From Arthrobacter sp. SDTb3-6 (lineage in GTDB: Bacteria > Actinomycetota > Actinomycetes > Actinomycetales > Micrococcaceae), in the NCBI RefSeq assembly GCF_013376095.1, contig NZ_JAAMFN010000039.1, positions 1 to 35,157 of the forward strand: 35,157 nucleotides of DNA. The letters run 5' to 3'. This document shows, in pieces, positions 34,087 to 35,157 of the stretch. A program made the translations under genes and the position numbers. Within the stretch, counting starts at the first letter, position 1. Every line of letters begins with the position of its first letter. Below the pieces are notes generated by a model that was not told the DNA's origin, made no database searches, and saw only the letters and a list, made by a program, of their open reading frames with translations.

Positions 34087-34650
34087 GCCCACACCCTAAA
34101 GCACTGGTGATCCATTCGATGGGCAGGGCCACACTGCAAAGTCGTTTAGCAGCTACCTGAGCCGGCGGCTGACCAGGCGAGGTGAGAGTGCTGGCGTGCG
34201 CCTCCGATGGCTTTGGACTTGTAGGTGGAGTGGAGCACTTTCTGGCCGGACAACAAATCCCGGAACCCCCGCACGGGACATCACCCCGCACCATTCCGAA
34301 CGAATCCAGGCTCCACGGACCCGCCGACCCTAGAGCCTGGAGCCTGGACCACCGCATGTCTTTACTCTCATGGTCCCGGGCTCCGCGCGTGGCCTCCGGG
34401 CTTCAAGAGGACAGCCCGCTCTCAAAATGAATTCCTACAAACATGCCGCCAACTCACGTCGTACAGCGTCTGAAGCACCATGAACAGGTGTAGGGAGAAA
34501 GCGTACCCGAACCGCAAAGGAGCAGCCACTGAGCGACTACTAAATCAGCACTGGATAGTCATCCAGATAGCTGCATAATGGTGTTGACAAATCCGTTGAC
34601 AAAATCAACGTCAGTTAAGCGCTTACACCGCCCTGACCTGCGGTTTTACT
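34087..34650. other. 564 bp with no supportable gene
   Basis: Upstream of LysR. Short plus-strand frames lack ribosome sites. A direct repeat GTTGACAAA occurs twice near 34581-34600 and contains a good -35-like TTGACA, so a plus-strand promoter feeding the terminator at 34762 is conceivable. Confidence 0.4.
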
Positions 34651-34673
34651 GTGCCCGAGGTGGGACTCGAACC
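34651..34673 (-). tRNA. tRNA 3'-end fragment (TpsiC arm and acceptor strand), attachment-site relic
   Basis: On the minus strand GGTTCGAGTCC, the universal TpsiC-arm core, is followed by CACCTCGGGCAC, an acceptor strand without an encoded full CCA. Further in the 5' direction the sequence no longer folds as a tRNA: no D arm and a mismatched T stem. It is therefore a fragment, as left by integrases that use tRNA 3' ends. Isotype cannot be told. Confidence 0.55.
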
Positions 34674-34681
34674 AGCCGACA

Positions 34682-34729
34682 CCCCTTACAAGCACAAGGA
34701 ACTTCAGAAAAGATGCCGAATCCGGGCCA
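34682..34729 (+). repeat. Degenerate 48-bp direct repeat, copy B
   Basis: Second copy of the repeat at 29766-29813 (both begin CCCCTTACAA and end GAATCCGG-CCA). It lies 8 bp to the right of the tRNA fragment. The two copies bracket the esterase, transporter and LysR genes. Confidence 0.5.
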
Positions 34730-34761
34730 AACGGAAGCAGTCCAACTCAGTCCGAAGACAA

Positions 34762-34793
34762 AGGGTGTGTACGTTGTACACACCCTCTTTTTT
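34762..34793 (+). terminator. Strong intrinsic terminator with no assigned gene
   Basis: AGGGTGTGTAC and GTACACACCCT form a perfect 11-bp stem with a 3-base loop (GTT), followed by CTTTTTT. It points to the right. No plus-strand gene is supported upstream in this window part. Confidence 0.85.
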
Positions 34794-34903
34794 GCCCTGA
34801 CAACTACTGCCATCAAACCTACATACGCCGAATCGTCGACATTTGGGACCATCGCTTCAGGACTGCCCCGCCCACACGCAGAGCCGGGGAAGCGAGCATA
34901 GTT

Positions 34904-35032
34904 CCTATACCTTCAGGATCGATCAACCATCGCAACCGGCGATCGGATACTCACGGAAATCGCGGTGCGAGTCGAGCAGAACAAAGTCATCGAAGCAAAG
35001 ACCGGTGACCAACTATCGCGGTTCGGCGTATA
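34904..35032 (+). pseudogene. Possible fragment of a decayed gene
   Basis: A short plus-strand frame reads DRSTIATGDRILTEIAVRV, then EQNKVIEAKTGDQ and a stop at 35032. The E...ExK pattern recalls PD-(D/E)xK nuclease-like C-terminal toxin domains but the family's Asp is not visible. No start or ribosome site. Very uncertain; the remaining bases to 35157 hold nothing I can support. Confidence 0.2.
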
Positions 35033-35157
35033 GGCGGGTGGCGTAATGCCCCGTCGAGCAAGGTTCGCCCAGTCGCGAGCGCCTCCTGCGGGCTGGATCG
35101 CCAAGAAGGTATGAGGCCGGTGCACCTTCCGGCGTGGACGGCCGCGGCGTGACGGTT

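Noticed and set aside
34651-34733. Complete tRNA gene on the minus strand
   Set aside because: Only the TpsiC core and acceptor strand are convincing; D arm and T-stem pairing fail.
1-35157. CRISPR array or rRNA genes
   Set aside because: No regularly spaced repeats and no rRNA-like sequence were seen.

Overview
The window looks like chromosome (or a large plasmid) of a high-G+C actinobacterium, most likely a Micrococcaceae member close to Arthrobacter. The grounds are base composition, strong purine-rich ribosome sites, GTG/TTG starts, an IS1380-type transposase relic of the kind common in Arthrobacter, a MmyB-type regulator relic, and many TetR/IclR/MarR regulators. This placement is inference; no rRNA or complete tRNA is present.

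Left third (1-9500): a mosaic of small modules. It holds the tail of an unrecognised protein, a metallo-beta-lactamase-fold hydrolase with a TetR regulator upstream in the opposite direction, and a relic of a MmyB-like regulator. Next come an MFS transporter, a TetR regulator and a creatininase-family amidohydrolase that read as one transport/hydrolysis module. A strong terminator and a badly decayed IS1380-family transposase follow. A glyoxalase-fold protein and a MarR regulator then face each other across two palindromic operators.

Centre (10200-29700): the main content, a catabolic island for an aromatic compound. Two regulators, an IclR and a tandem double-TetR protein, are divergent. A CMD-family protein and a two-component flavin monooxygenase follow (reductase with a MarR-like C-terminal domain, plus oxygenase), ending at a terminator. 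After an IS21 istB remnant, a long minus-strand operon runs from 24580 down to 16306: solute-binding lipoprotein, two permeases, ATPase, HpaH-type hydratase, HpaI-type aldolase, MmgE/PrpD protein, extradiol dioxygenase (VOC fold) and a C-C bond hydrolase, ending in a strong hairpin. Divergent from it, a plus-strand operon encodes a class III CoA-transferase, glutaryl-CoA dehydrogenase, aldehyde dehydrogenase and 3-hydroxyacyl-CoA dehydrogenase. Together the genes suggest uptake of an aromatic acid, ortho-hydroxylation of a phenol, extradiol ring cleavage, hydrolysis, hydration and aldol cleavage to pyruvate plus an aldehyde. A C5 dicarboxylate would then be funnelled through glutaryl-CoA to acetoacetyl-CoA. 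The actual substrate cannot be read from sequence.

Right end (29700-35157): a truncated reading frame after the last dehydrogenase, then a minus-strand set of LysR regulator, MHS-type transporter broken by frameshifts, and type-B carboxylesterase. A degenerate 48-bp direct repeat flanks this set; one copy adjoins a tRNA 3'-end fragment, suggesting old integration. An orphan terminator and decayed sequence close the window.
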